Shown here one piece after another: positions 26,258 to 35,532 of a stretch of 64,000 bases of DNA. The notes below the pieces were generated by a model. The model worked only from the letters and a program-made list of their open reading frames with translations. It was not told where the DNA came from and did not search any database. Origin of the DNA: Scybalousia_A sp045221575 (GTDB lineage: Bacteria > Bacteroidota > Bacteroidia > Bacteroidales > P3); the NCBI GenBank assembly GCA_045221575.1, contig JBGUWU010000023.1, forward strand, positions 10,105 through 74,104, read 5' to 3'. How positions within the stretch are numbered: position 1 is the first letter of the stretch; every line of letters starts with the position of its first letter. The position numbers were made by a program, and so were the translations under genes.

Positions 26258-27010
26258 ATGAAAATAATGGCTATAAAAATGTTTGATAATGGTTTTATGA
26301 ATCAAGCATTTGCATTTGGTGGAGAAGAAGGTAAAGAAAAGTTTGATGAACAAATAATTTATCGTTCGTCTTTGCAGAATTTTCTAATAGATACGGGAAA
26401 GGAAGTTATTTTAGTTGATACAGGATTTGATTATAATTCTCCTGTGCCACCAAAAAAATTAGGTTCACCATTATATATGGGAGAAAAGGTTGCAGATTAT
26501 ATGGATGCGTTTCTACAAACAGGCTATAAACCTGAACAAGTAAGCAAAATACTTATAACCCACAAGCATCCTGATCACTCTGGAGCGATAAAACATTTTC
26601 CAAATGCAAAAATCTATATTTCAAAAGAAGATGCTGAGGCAATGAAACTTGAAGGTGATAATATTATTATTGCATCTTATTCTGATGGAGCTTATCATAA
26701 TTTTCCTAAAAGTCAAAAAATAGCAGATGGAATTTATTTTATAGAAGCAAAAGGGCATACATTGGGCAATAGTATAGTAATAGCAGAAAACGAAAATAAG
26801 TTCTATATGTTTCATGGCGATGTAACCTATTGCGATGCTGCTCTTAAAGCGAATAAACTATCTATTGTGTTTGAAAACAAAGAACAAGCTCGTCAAACTC
26901 TTGATAATGTAAGACAATTCATCAAAGAAAATCCTACAGTTTATTTATCTACACATTGTCCAGAGGGGTATGAGAATTTGGAACTGCAAAGAATAATGAA
27001 GTTGAATTAG
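26258..27010 (+). CDS. Metallo-beta-lactamase-fold hydrolase
   Basis: 250 residues with the MBL dizinc motif THKHPDHSG (~107-115) and later ligands in KGHTLGN, FHGD and STHCPE. The layout resembles the AHL-lactonase/N-acyl hydrolase branch, but the substrate cannot be inferred. It has no signal peptide. The OhrR-like regulator gene starts 17 bases downstream, so the pair is probably one transcript, possibly an oxidative or xenobiotic response. Confidence 0.85.
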   Translation: MKIMAIKMFDNGFMNQAFAFGGEEGKEKFDEQIIYRSSLQNFLIDTGKEVILVDTGFDYNSPVPPKKLGSPLYMGEKVADYMDAFLQTGYKPEQVSKILITHKHPDHSGAIKHFPNAKIYISKEDAEAMKLEGDNIIIASYSDGAYHNFPKSQKIADGIYFIEAKGHTLGNSIVIAENENKFYMFHGDVTYCDAALKANKLSIVFENKEQARQTLDNVRQFIKENPTVYLSTHCPEGYENLELQRIMKLN

Positions 27011-27027
27011 GTAGCCGAATTGTGATT

Positions 27028-27471
27028 ATGCCTTACAAAGAATTAAACTTAGATTCACAGCTTTGCTTTAGACTTTATACAGTATCAAGGTTGGTCGTTC
27101 AATGTTATAGACCTTTTTTGAATAGGTTACATATTACATATCCTCAGTATCTTGTTATGATGATGTTATGGGAAAAAGATTCTGTTTCTGTTAGCGATAT
27201 TTCTAAAAGGTTGGTACTTGAGAGCAATACAGTTACTCCTCTTTTACAACGAATGGAAAAAGATGAACTTATAAGGAGGACAAAAGGCAAAAAAGATACT
27301 CGTCAAACGATAATTTCCCTAACAAAAAAGGGAAAAGATTTGGAAGAACAAGCAAAAGAAGTACCTCAATGTGTAGCAAAGTATTTTACAGATAAGGATA
27401 TTTCATCAAAAGATATGTTGTTTTTAATGCCTATCTTAGATAATATGATAGGATTACTTAAGAATAAATAG
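27028..27471 (+). CDS. OhrR/MarR-family redox-sensing regulator
   Basis: Winged-helix repressor of 147 residues, taken from the ATG at 27028 rather than the GTG at 27022. It starts MPYKELNLDSQLCFRLYTVSR, where Cys13 sits at the OhrR peroxide-sensing cysteine, and continues ITYPQYLVMMMLWE and the DNA-binding wing (LLQRMEKDELIRRTKGKKDTRQT). OhrR normally controls organic peroxide resistance gene ohr. Here the neighbours are an MBL hydrolase and a bacterioferritin-like protein, the likely targets. Confidence 0.88.
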   Translation: MPYKELNLDSQLCFRLYTVSRLVVQCYRPFLNRLHITYPQYLVMMMLWEKDSVSVSDISKRLVLESNTVTPLLQRMEKDELIRRTKGKKDTRQTIISLTKKGKDLEEQAKEVPQCVAKYFTDKDISSKDMLFLMPILDNMIGLLKNK

Positions 27472-27501
27472 TATTGATGAATAAAAATAGAAATTAAATT
27501 T

Positions 27502-27539
27502 AAAAAATAGGTCATTTTTTAATTTGACCTATTTTTTTG
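27502..27539. terminator. Bidirectional terminator between ohrR-like gene and mntP
   Basis: AAAAATAGGTCA / TGACCTATTTTTTT with a ten-base loop. A-rich and T-rich flanks let it act on both convergent genes. Confidence 0.88.
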
Positions 27540-27582
27540 TAAGGCATAGTTTGACTTATTTTGGGAAAACTAAATTGAGCCT

Positions 27583-28164
27583 TTATGCTTGTAGATAGTG
27601 TTGTAGGATTGTTTTCACTCCTATAAGAATAAGAATAAATCCTCCTAAAATAAGAGCAAAACGTGGTTTGACAAAGTTTATTCTTTCTCCCATTTTAACA
27701 CCTAATAAAGATAAAATTAAAGTTACTAAGAAAATAATGAAGATAGACATCAACTGTTGTCCAACAACCCAATTCATACCCGAAAAACTTATTCCTATAA
27801 CTAAAGCATCTATACTTGTTGCAATACTTAAAAGAATGATAACTCTAAAAGAAGAAACATCAAAAACTTTATCTCTTAATCTAAAATTCTTGCCGTCTAA
27901 AAACATCTTTATTCCCATAATGAATAGCAAAGAGAAAGAAATCCATGCAGATATTGTTTCTATGAAAGAATAAAAAAATGAGGTAAGTACAGAACCTAAA
28001 AGTGGCATAAAGGCTTGAAAGAATGCAAAACAAAAAGCCAAAAGTAAGGTTCTTGATTTAGACATACTCTTTTGTAAACCGCAAGTAATACTAACTGTAA
28101 AACAGTCCATAGCTAAAGCAATGCCTAATGCTATTGCTTGAATAAAGAATCCTAGATTAAACAT
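27583..28164 (-). CDS. mntP: Manganese efflux pump, MntP family
   Basis: Six-helix inner-membrane protein (193 residues) with the duplicated family motif: ALGIALAMDCFTVSITCG near the N-terminus and SIATSIDALVIGISFS in the second half, whose Asp residues bind metal. MntP exports Mn2+. It overlaps the end of rsmA by 8 bases as last gene of the lptD group. The yybP-ykoY riboswitch often found with MntP is not visible here. Confidence 0.88.
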   Translation of the reverse strand: MFNLGFFIQAIALGIALAMDCFTVSITCGLQKSMSKSRTLLLAFCFAFFQAFMPLLGSVLTSFFYSFIETISAWISFSLLFIMGIKMFLDGKNFRLRDKVFDVSSFRVIILLSIATSIDALVIGISFSGMNWVVGQQLMSIFIIFLVTLILSLLGVKMGERINFVKPRFALILGGFILILIGVKTILQHYLQA

Positions 28165-28927
28165 CGTATATATATTTTGTAAGGTTTATGAAATCTTGAG
28201 GAGAAAGCTGTTCTGCTCTTTTGGTAAGCATATCTGCAGGAACATTTTCTAAACTCTTATTCAACGCTTTCAAACTTTGTCTAAGCATTTTCCTCCTTTG
28301 GTTAAATGCAGTTTTGACGGTTAGAATAAATTGTCTTTCATCACAATCTAAATTTGTAATATTGTTTCTCGTAAGTCTTATAACTGCAGATTGAACCTTA
28401 GGCATTGGGTCAAAATCTGTATTTGGTACAGTAAAAAGGTACTCTTTGTTATAGAAAACAGAAAGAAAAACAGAAAGAATACCGTATGTCTTACTTCCTT
28501 CAATAGCAACTATTCTGTCAGCAACTTCTTTTTGAAACATACCAACAACTTCTTGAATTATGTTTTTATGTTCAAAGACTTTGAAAAGTATTAAGTTGGA
28601 TATGTTATAAGGAAAATTGCCAATCAGAGAGAAGTTTTGATAGTTGAAAAGCGTGTTTAAATCATACTTTAAGAAATCTCCTTCTATGATATTGTTTTTT
28701 ATGCAAGGATAGTTCTCGTTAAGATAAGCAACAGACTCTTTATCAATTTCAATGACAAAGAAATTATCAGTGTTTTCTTCTATTATATATTTAGTAAGCA
28801 CCCCCATTCCCGCACCAACTTCTAAAATATTGTCCTTGTGTTGAAGAGAAGAAACAATATCTTTTGCGACACCTTCATTAATCAAAAAGTGTTGCCCCAA
28901 GAACTTCTTTGCTTTAACTTTTTTCAT
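28157..28927 (-). CDS. rsmA: 16S rRNA dimethyladenosine transferase RsmA (KsgA)
   Basis: Dimethylates two adjacent adenines in the 3' hairpin of 16S rRNA. The 256 residues begin VKAKKFLGQHFLINEGVAKDIV, then show the SAM motif LEVGAGMGVLTKYI and the catalytic GNFPYNIS (N-x-P-Y), with the C-terminal RNA-binding head FNQRRKMLRQSL. It lies 22 bases after the DUF3667 gene. Confidence 0.96.
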   Translation of the reverse strand: MKKVKAKKFLGQHFLINEGVAKDIVSSLQHKDNILEVGAGMGVLTKYIIEENTDNFFVIEIDKESVAYLNENYPCIKNNIIEGDFLKYDLNTLFNYQNFSLIGNFPYNISNLILFKVFEHKNIIQEVVGMFQKEVADRIVAIEGSKTYGILSVFLSVFYNKEYLFTVPNTDFDPMPKVQSAVIRLTRNNITNLDCDERQFILTVKTAFNQRRKMLRQSLKALNKSLENVPADMLTKRAEQLSPQDFINLTKYIYDV

Positions 28928-28949
28928 CTGTTATGTTTTGTGTTATTTT

Positions 28950-29807
28950 TTATAAGAAAGAAAAGTATATTGCCACTATTGCTGAAAGAATTATAGTAGT
29001 GTAGAATATTAATATACATATTATGGAAAGAATATATCTAAATATTGTTTTTGTCCAATTGTAGCTACTAAGTTGTTTTAATGAAATAAAAGGAGGGAAA
29101 AGCAATATACAAAGCGAAACTATTTCGTATTTAATACAAAAGAAATCCTGTACGATAGAAAAAATAAAAATCACATTGGAAATAAATATCATAGAGATAA
29201 AGAATTCTGCAAATCCCATTTTATTTAAATTTTTTCTCTTTCTAAAGAACAGAAAAAATATCCAAGAGCAACATATAACATTAACTAATGATATGACAGT
29301 TGGATTTACCCTTTCTGTCGTAGATATAATATCACTGAATTTATTTACTACTAAATCAACCTTATCATCAGATTTAACAGTTTCTTTTTCAATATTCTCT
29401 TGATTAGAAAATAATTTAGAGCGTTCTCCTTTTATGTTCATTCCTTGAGAAATCAACACAGAAATAGATATAAGCACAAAAAACAACTTAAAAGGTGGAA
29501 AGTAAGCCATACGCATGCCTGAAAGATAATCTCGTATCAAATAGCCGGGACGGAAAATCAAATCTTTTAAGGTGCGAAAGAAACTTCTGTTGCCAAATCC
29601 CCATACATTTAAGAAAGAAAAGAACATATTCTTAAAAGTAAATTTATTGACAGATGAAGATTGAGAACAACGAGGACAAAAATTTCCTATGTATTCTGTT
29701 TGACAAGTTTTACAAATGTGTTGTTCATTTGAAATAGGAGCAACAACATAAGGTTTTTTTTGCCAAGTTCTATATTGTTTATATTTTTCTTTTATATTCA
29801 GTTTCAT
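28950..29807 (-). CDS. DUF3667 membrane protein with zinc-ribbon-like N-terminus
   Basis: 285 residues. The N-terminal CKTCQTEYIGNFCPRCSQ forms a four-Cys ribbon, followed by the DUF3667 core FRTLKDLIFRPGYLIRDYLSGMRMAYFPPFKLFF and about four membrane segments. Function is unknown; the family is abundant in Bacteroidota. The start overlaps the HAD gene by 4 bases. Confidence 0.88.
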   Translation of the reverse strand: MKLNIKEKYKQYRTWQKKPYVVAPISNEQHICKTCQTEYIGNFCPRCSQSSSVNKFTFKNMFFSFLNVWGFGNRSFFRTLKDLIFRPGYLIRDYLSGMRMAYFPPFKLFFVLISISVLISQGMNIKGERSKLFSNQENIEKETVKSDDKVDLVVNKFSDIISTTERVNPTVISLVNVICCSWIFFLFFRKRKNLNKMGFAEFFISMIFISNVIFIFSIVQDFFCIKYEIVSLCILLFPPFISLKQLSSYNWTKTIFRYILSIICILIFYTTIILSAIVAIYFSFL

Positions 29808-30439
29808 CTATCAATAATTGAAATGTCTATATTCTTGAAATTAGGAATTATTTTCTCTGTCTTATCAAGCAAAGATTCTTTTGTGTTAGTAGTGGAAAGA
29901 GCAATGACTTTCATGCCGGCAGATTTTCCAGCCTGAATCCCTGCAAAACTATCTTCAAAAACAACACATTCTTCCGGTAATACTCCACATTTTTTTGCTC
30001 CAAGAAGATAGCAGTCTGGTGCTGGCTTTGCGTGTTCCACATCTGTTGCAATCACCATAAGAGGAAAGTATTTCTTTATTTCAGGACGAGAAGTTAGGAC
30101 TGTTTTCATTTTTATTTCATCAGAAGAAGTAACAAGACAAGTTTTAATACCTGCATTTTGTAAATCAGTAATAAACTTTTCAACTCCATCAATATAAGGG
30201 AAAATCATGTTTTCTTCCATTTTATAAAGAGCGTTTTCTATCTTCTGCCAGTCATTTTTGTAATCGGAAAAATATTCCTGAAGTATATCTGTAAGAGAAT
30301 GTCCTTTAATAATAGCAGCAAAGTCTTTGTCCTTAGGAAAGTAAGTATTCCCTATTGTAGTCCAAAACTTTGAGTAATTGTGTTCTGTATCAAATACCAC
30401 TCCGTCTAAATCAAAAAGTACAGCCTTTGTTTTCATCAA
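29804..30439 (-). CDS. HAD-family phosphatase (beta-phosphoglucomutase-like)
   Basis: 211-residue cytoplasmic HAD subfamily IA enzyme: LFDLDGVVFDTE (nucleophile Asp and acid/base Asp), LVTSSDEIK (motif II Ser), KPAPDCYLLGAKK (motif III Lys) and VFEDSFAGIQAGKSAG (motif IV). Hydrolase or mutase; substrate unknown. It abuts the lptD stop with no gap. Confidence 0.88.
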   Translation of the reverse strand: MMKTKAVLFDLDGVVFDTEHNYSKFWTTIGNTYFPKDKDFAAIIKGHSLTDILQEYFSDYKNDWQKIENALYKMEENMIFPYIDGVEKFITDLQNAGIKTCLVTSSDEIKMKTVLTSRPEIKKYFPLMVIATDVEHAKPAPDCYLLGAKKCGVLPEECVVFEDSFAGIQAGKSAGMKVIALSTTNTKESLLDKTEKIIPNFKNIDISIIDR

Positions 30440-33055
30440 TTAATAAGTTAAACGGTTTCTAAAATCATTACGTTTTTCATATTTCAAATCTTGCAACATA
30501 CTTGCTTTTACTGAAATTCCAAAGTTCCAACCTTGACGAGGTCCAAAAGGGATCCAATTCATTCGCAATTCCCAGCAATGTAAATCTCTATAGAAATCTA
30601 AACTTGTGTAAGTGTAATCTTTATTTATGAAATCATAACCAGTATTGAATCCTATTTTCCATTTATCTGTTGCGTTGATTGTGCCTGTTACGGAAAGAGT
30701 CGCAGCTTCTGTTGTTTCATATCCAGCTAAAGCTACGATGAAAGAAGAAAGTCTGGAGTAGTGAGCTGAAATAGTAAAATCCCAAGGTATAGAGAAATCA
30801 ACAACATCTGGAAGTATTTCATTATTGTTGATGAAAGGAGAGTAAGCTAACTCTGTTGGAGAAACATTATCCTTTAAATCGTTGCCTGTTTTTGCTTTTT
30901 TGTTTAAGTGCCAAGAAAGAGATAAAGTCCATTGAGCAGATTGTTTTTGGAAAAGTTTATGTTTTTTATCCCAAAGAAAGTCTTTTGTTATACGATTATT
31001 GCTATCTAAAACGTATGGAGTATAAGATGCAGAATAATTTACAACTATTCGTTCAAAAAGAGTAGTACGAGCATTTAAACGAAGAGGTTGCCAATTACAA
31101 GAATCTTTTGCTAAATCATAGCCAGTAGAAAGTGAAAGGTTTTCAAGAATTTTTAGCTTGCGAGTTCCTGATATGGTATCGTTATTATCTTTTACTTTTA
31201 TCTCCAAAGAGTTATTTAAGGCTAAGGAAACAACGCCTGATTTTCCACTTGGAGGAGAACCATAAACACCATTCTCTGTTTTAGAATAATATACTTTGTT
31301 TCCCTTCTTATCTACATAAAAATCATAGAAACCAAGTGAAGGATTAGAGAAATCTGGCGTGAAATTGAAAGATAAAACAGGATTGAAGACATGACGAATA
31401 GCTTTTAGATATCCTTTCTTAAAGGAGAACATTCCATATATTCGTGTATTAAGTCCGGAAGAGAAAGATACGTCTCTGTTTGTAATGAATCCGTAAATAG
31501 TATCTTTGTCTATAAGGTCTGTTGTTGAGTTGTAGGATTTGTGAACTGATTTTAAGTACCAACGAGCGTTGTAGTTTATAGAATTAGTCCAATTTAGATA
31601 TTTAAATACTTTAGCACTATGCGTGATAGGTATATAATGTTTTATACCATTGTTCATTTTGTTATACCAATCGTCCTTGAATAACAAAGAATCGTAAGTC
31701 TGTATTTGATTGATAAGGTTCATACGATAAGCAATAGTTATTTCCTCATACCAACGAGTCTTTCCTTTTGTTTTTTTGCGCTTGAAAGGGTGAAATTGTG
31801 AGGAAGACAGAGCGATAGATGGCAAATCTAAACTAATATACTTTGTGTTTGCATTGTAACTCTCACCTAAATTGGCAGAAAAACTCCAATTGCTACCAAA
31901 ACGTGTAGAAAATGCAATAGAAGACGTTGTTGTATTTGTCAAATAGTCGTTTAGAGAAGTAGTATATTGATTATATTTACTACTAACCAAATTTACGTTA
32001 GCGGAAAATGTTCTATAAGGATGGGCTTTTGCATCTTGTGTATGTGTCCATTGAAGTTTAAAATCTCGTTGAGAAGCCCAAGAGGAAGTGTTTTTTATTC
32101 CTGAGTGATTTTCTTCAAAACGTAGAAGGATTTTGCCATTATAACGATAACGTTTTACGTAATTTGACTGCAAATCTATTGCATACGAAAGATTAGTATA
32201 AATGTCTCCTCTTGTAGCAAGGTCGATATAATCATTGAAAGCAAAATACCAACCCATATTTCTTAGATAATAACCTCTGTTAGAAGCATGTCCATAAGTA
32301 GGCATTAAAAGACCGGACTTTCTTTCGTTAGTTATAGGGAAATATCCAAAAGGCAAGGCCAAAGGCATAGGAATATCAGCGATAGAAAGCCAGGTAACAC
32401 CTGTAACTATTTTATCTTGCACTTTTATTTCAGCACGATTAAAATTGATTCCAAAGTGTGGGTCTTCTTCATTATCGCAAGTTGTGAACATTCCTTGAGA
32501 AACATACATAGTGCTATCGTTTATTTTCTTTATTTTCTCACCATGTAGATAGCCCTCTTGTTCTTTGGTGAACATATGGAAGATAAGTCCTTTTTCAGAG
32601 TCAAAATTATATCTTAACTCTCTACTTTTATATTCATCTTCGCCGTCTTTAAATATAGGATATTGGGTATTATTGCCCAAAGTGTCTTTTATTGGTTCAG
32701 CTTGCAGAGAAGATGAATCAAAATTTATAGTTATAAAACCTGAAGACAGATCTATTTTTTTTTGTTTTACGTTAGCGTTGTTGTATAAAAAAACTCTTGA
32801 AGAATCTAAGTCAAAACTGATAGAATCGCTTGCGGTATAAACAACTCTATCTTTTATTGCATTTTTACTTTTTTTAGGTTTTTCAATAGAGTCTAAAGCA
32901 ATACTATCGTTGTTTCTTAGATTAACAGAATCAAATGTTTGGGTGTTAATATTAGCAACGAATACACCATTCTCACATCTTGCATTATTTATTGTTATAT
33001 CTGCAAGAAACAAGAGAATTGCAAAACAAATATTTATACATTTTCGTTTTTTCAA
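30440..33055 (-). CDS. lptD: LPS-assembly outer-membrane protein LptD
   Basis: 871-residue outer-membrane barrel that inserts lipopolysaccharide into the outer leaflet. A signal peptide is followed by an OstA-like beta-jellyroll (~75-220: SISFDLDSSRVFLYNNANVKQ, SRELRYNFDSEKG, MYVSQGMFTTCDNEEDPHF). The large barrel follows (IADIPMPLALPFGYFPIT, KSGLLMPTYG), with many aromatic strands to the end. It leads the operon lptD-HAD-DUF3667-rsmA-mntP. Its partner LptE is not in the window. Confidence 0.92.
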   Translation of the reverse strand: MKKRKCINICFAILLFLADITINNARCENGVFVANINTQTFDSVNLRNNDSIALDSIEKPKKSKNAIKDRVVYTASDSISFDLDSSRVFLYNNANVKQKKIDLSSGFITINFDSSSLQAEPIKDTLGNNTQYPIFKDGEDEYKSRELRYNFDSEKGLIFHMFTKEQEGYLHGEKIKKINDSTMYVSQGMFTTCDNEEDPHFGINFNRAEIKVQDKIVTGVTWLSIADIPMPLALPFGYFPITNERKSGLLMPTYGHASNRGYYLRNMGWYFAFNDYIDLATRGDIYTNLSYAIDLQSNYVKRYRYNGKILLRFEENHSGIKNTSSWASQRDFKLQWTHTQDAKAHPYRTFSANVNLVSSKYNQYTTSLNDYLTNTTTSSIAFSTRFGSNWSFSANLGESYNANTKYISLDLPSIALSSSQFHPFKRKKTKGKTRWYEEITIAYRMNLINQIQTYDSLLFKDDWYNKMNNGIKHYIPITHSAKVFKYLNWTNSINYNARWYLKSVHKSYNSTTDLIDKDTIYGFITNRDVSFSSGLNTRIYGMFSFKKGYLKAIRHVFNPVLSFNFTPDFSNPSLGFYDFYVDKKGNKVYYSKTENGVYGSPPSGKSGVVSLALNNSLEIKVKDNNDTISGTRKLKILENLSLSTGYDLAKDSCNWQPLRLNARTTLFERIVVNYSASYTPYVLDSNNRITKDFLWDKKHKLFQKQSAQWTLSLSWHLNKKAKTGNDLKDNVSPTELAYSPFINNNEILPDVVDFSIPWDFTISAHYSRLSSFIVALAGYETTEAATLSVTGTINATDKWKIGFNTGYDFINKDYTYTSLDFYRDLHCWELRMNWIPFGPRQGWNFGISVKASMLQDLKYEKRNDFRNRLTY

Positions 33056-33056
33056 G

Positions 33057-33086
33057 TTGCCAATTCAATTAAAAACACTAATTTTG
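33057..33086 (+). promoter_or_regulatory. Promoter of the amidase gene
   Basis: TTG (33057-33059), 19 bases, TAATTTTG (33079-33086). Its TTG lies at the lptD leader start. Confidence 0.7.
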
Positions 33087-33098
33087 CCAATTAATTTG

Positions 33099-33106
33099 CA
33101 AAAGTA
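33099..33106 (-). promoter_or_regulatory. -7 box of lptD
   Basis: Minus-strand TACTTTTG (33106-33099), ~45 bases before the lptD start. No matching upstream TTG at 19-21 bases was found. Confidence 0.5.
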
Positions 33107-33135
33107 AGGTTTTTTTATAATTTACGAAAAAATAA

Positions 33136-34398
33136 ATGAAGGAAGATACTTTCAAATACTGTATTTTTTGTTTTTTGATTCTGGTCGTATCTTGTTTCCT
33201 TTGTTTTGCACAGCAAGAAAAAGGTAAAAATATCTTTGATAAAGTGGTTATTGATGCAGGACATGGGGGAAATAAGCCAGGTGCTATAGGTAGTAAGTAT
33301 AAAGAAAAAGATGTTACTTTGGCTGTTGCTATCAAACTTGGAAAACTTATTAATGAAAATCTTAAGACTGTAAAAGTTTATTATACAAGAGTTATAGATC
33401 AAGATATAGATTTATACAAACGTTCGTCCGTTGCCAACAAAATAAATGCTGATTTATTTCTTTCTATACATTGTAATTCTGCAACAAATAAAAATGCGGC
33501 AGGAACAGAAACCTACGCGATGGGATTAGGTAAGACTGAAAGTAATTTAGAAGTTGCAAAAAAGGAAAATGCAGAAATTTTAACAGAAAAAGGTTCTGCT
33601 GAAAATTATCAAGGTTTTGATCTTAATTCACCAGAGGGAGATATTCTTTTATCTTTATATCAAAATGCCTATTTGCAAAATTCTCTTGATTTTGCCGCAA
33701 AGATTCAAGCACAATATTCTAAACACGTTCCAATGAAATCTCGTGGGGTTCATCAAGCAAACTTTGTTGTTTTATGGAAAGCAGCAATGCCTGCAGTTCT
33801 TACTGAGATAGGCTTTATTTCTAATCCAAAAGAGGAAGAATATATAGGAAGTGAATATGGGCAATGGGTAATTGCTTCTTGTATATTTAGAGCGATATGT
33901 GAATATAGAAACAAAGTAGATAACCTTTCAGATAGAATACCATCTGTAGATGAACTTGTGCCAAAAGATGTTAAGGAGAAAGAAGAGATTAGAAAGCAAA
34001 ATGAATTATTGGCTCAAAAACAAAGAGCAGAAGAACAGAAAAAGCTCGCAGAACAAAAGAAGTTGCGAGAAGAGAAATTAAAGAAAGATAAACAGGAGGA
34101 ACTTGCAGAACAAAAGAAGAACGAAGGCACAGACCTCGTTTATAGAGTCCAATTCTTATCTTCTCCAACTCAATTAAAAAACAACGATAGTCGTCTGCAA
34201 GGCTTAGATGATGTTTTTTCTTACTGTGAAAAAGGTGCATGGAAATATACAGCAGGTATTTTTGCTACTGATAAGGAGGCACTGACTTATCAAAAGAAGG
34301 TAAAAGAAAAATATACTGACGCTTTTATCGTTGCTTTCTATAATGGTAAAAGAGTGTCTATGGTGGAAGCAAAACGACTTTCAAATCAAAATAAATAG
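33136..34398 (+). CDS. N-acetylmuramoyl-L-alanine amidase (AmiC-like) with SPOR-like C-terminus
   Basis: Periplasmic peptidoglycan amidase of 420 residues. A signal segment (~8-26) is followed by an Amidase_3 zinc domain (~35-255): VVIDAGHGGNKPGAIG, ERSS-like KRSSVANKINADLFLSIHCNS, SRGVHQANFVVL and PAVLTEIGFISNPKEE. A Lys/Gln/Glu-rich helical linker (~275-330) follows. The end (VYRVQFLSSPTQL...AGIFATDKEALTYQKKVKEKYTDAFIVAFYNGKRV) looks like a SPOR fold that binds denuded septal glycan. It shares its transcript with the MCE gene 25 bases on. Confidence 0.92.
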   Translation: MKEDTFKYCIFCFLILVVSCFLCFAQQEKGKNIFDKVVIDAGHGGNKPGAIGSKYKEKDVTLAVAIKLGKLINENLKTVKVYYTRVIDQDIDLYKRSSVANKINADLFLSIHCNSATNKNAAGTETYAMGLGKTESNLEVAKKENAEILTEKGSAENYQGFDLNSPEGDILLSLYQNAYLQNSLDFAAKIQAQYSKHVPMKSRGVHQANFVVLWKAAMPAVLTEIGFISNPKEEEYIGSEYGQWVIASCIFRAICEYRNKVDNLSDRIPSVDELVPKDVKEKEEIRKQNELLAQKQRAEEQKKLAEQKKLREEKLKKDKQEELAEQKKNEGTDLVYRVQFLSSPTQLKNNDSRLQGLDDVFSYCEKGAWKYTAGIFATDKEALTYQKKVKEKYTDAFIVAFYNGKRVSMVEAKRLSNQNK

Positions 34399-34423
34399 GT
34401 AATTAAACAAACATGCGAAAGTA

Positions 34424-35359
34424 ATGAAACTTAGAAACGAATATCAAATAGGAATAACAGTATTAGTGACTTTTATCGTTCTTATTATAGGAATAAACTT
34501 TCTAAAAGGTAAAACTCTCTTTTCTGGTCAAAAAACATATTATGCTATTTATGACGATGTAACAGGTATGCACGAAAGTTCTTATGTTTATGTTAATGGC
34601 ATGAAAGTTGGTTATGTCGTAAAGATTTCTCCTATGACAAGGAAAAATGATAAATTTCTTGTGGAATTATCTATTGATAAAAAAATTGAAATTCCTAAGG
34701 ATAGTCGTTTAACTATGTTTTCTACAGGACTTATGAGTGGTCAAGCACTTAGAATAGATTTAGGTAAATCTACTGCTTTGTTACAAACGAAAGATACTAT
34801 GCAAGGAGGAATAGAAAAAGGCTTGACCGATGAAATCTCTCCTATTGGAGAAACGCTTTCTTCTGTTCTTAAACGTATTGATACTCTCACAAATACCCTA
34901 AATCGTACAATAGATGAACAAGCAAAACAGAATATTCAATTAACTTTGACAAATATAAATCAAATTTCTCAACGTTTGAATAGTGTTGCTATGAATGTAG
35001 ATAATCTTGTTGCAAAGGATAAAGACAAATTGGATAGAATAGTTTCAAATGTTGAGAGTATAACACGCAATTTAGTGAATAATAATCAGGCAATTACCAA
35101 TATAATAAGTTGTTTTGACAACATTTCTTCAGACATAGAAAAACAAAATATAGGCTCTACTCTTGCAAAAGTAAAGACTTCTTTGGAGAGTATAAATTCT
35201 ATGCTGAACAAAATAGAAAGAGGTGAAGGCAATATTGGTATGTTGTTATCAGATGAGGGACTTTACAGAAATGTAACCTCTGCCGCTAAAGATTTAGATG
35301 AACTTATCTTAGATATAAAAAAGAATCCTAAAAAATACATTCACGTATCTGTATTTTAA
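34424..35359 (+). CDS. MlaD-type MCE-domain lipid transport protein
   Basis: 311 residues. One N-terminal membrane anchor (ITVLVTFIVLIIGINFLKG) precedes an MCE domain (~38-120: YAIYDDVTGMHESSYVYVNGMKVGYV) and a long helical C-terminal region (~140-300). MCE proteins carry phospholipid between inner and outer membranes with an ABC permease and ATPase, which are not adjacent here. The amidase-MCE order is common in Bacteroidota. Confidence 0.9.
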   Translation: MKLRNEYQIGITVLVTFIVLIIGINFLKGKTLFSGQKTYYAIYDDVTGMHESSYVYVNGMKVGYVVKISPMTRKNDKFLVELSIDKKIEIPKDSRLTMFSTGLMSGQALRIDLGKSTALLQTKDTMQGGIEKGLTDEISPIGETLSSVLKRIDTLTNTLNRTIDEQAKQNIQLTLTNINQISQRLNSVAMNVDNLVAKDKDKLDRIVSNVESITRNLVNNNQAITNIISCFDNISSDIEKQNIGSTLAKVKTSLESINSMLNKIERGEGNIGMLLSDEGLYRNVTSAAKDLDELILDIKKNPKKYIHVSVF

Positions 35360-35403
35360 AAAGATATAATGTAAATAATTGACTCTTAGTTTTTTTACCA
35401 AAA

Positions 35404-35446
35404 GAGGACAAATGGACATAGATAATGTGTATTTGTCTTTTTTTTG
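35404..35446 (+). terminator. Terminator of the amidase-MCE operon
   Basis: GACAAAT..ACAT / ATGT..ATTTGTC with loop AGATA, followed by T8. Confidence 0.88.
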
Positions 35447-35458
35447 TGTCTTTTATTA

Positions 35459-35532
35459 AGAATAATATTCTTTGCGAGTGAATTTTTTCTATTGTAAGAA
35501 ACTCCTTACTTCATTCGCGTTGTTATTATTCT
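35459..35532. repeat. Imperfect nested inverted repeat
   Basis: Arms of ~24 bases (35459-35482 and 35510-35532; cores GCGAGTGAA/TTCATTCGC and AGAATAATA/TTATTATTCT) enclose a small hairpin GTAAG/CTTAC (35494-35509). It could be a structured RNA or the remains of a small element. Confidence 0.55.

Noticed and set aside
27540..28200. Mn2+ riboswitch (yybP-ykoY) for mntP
   Set aside because: mntP overlaps rsmA at its start and has no leader in which such an element could fit.
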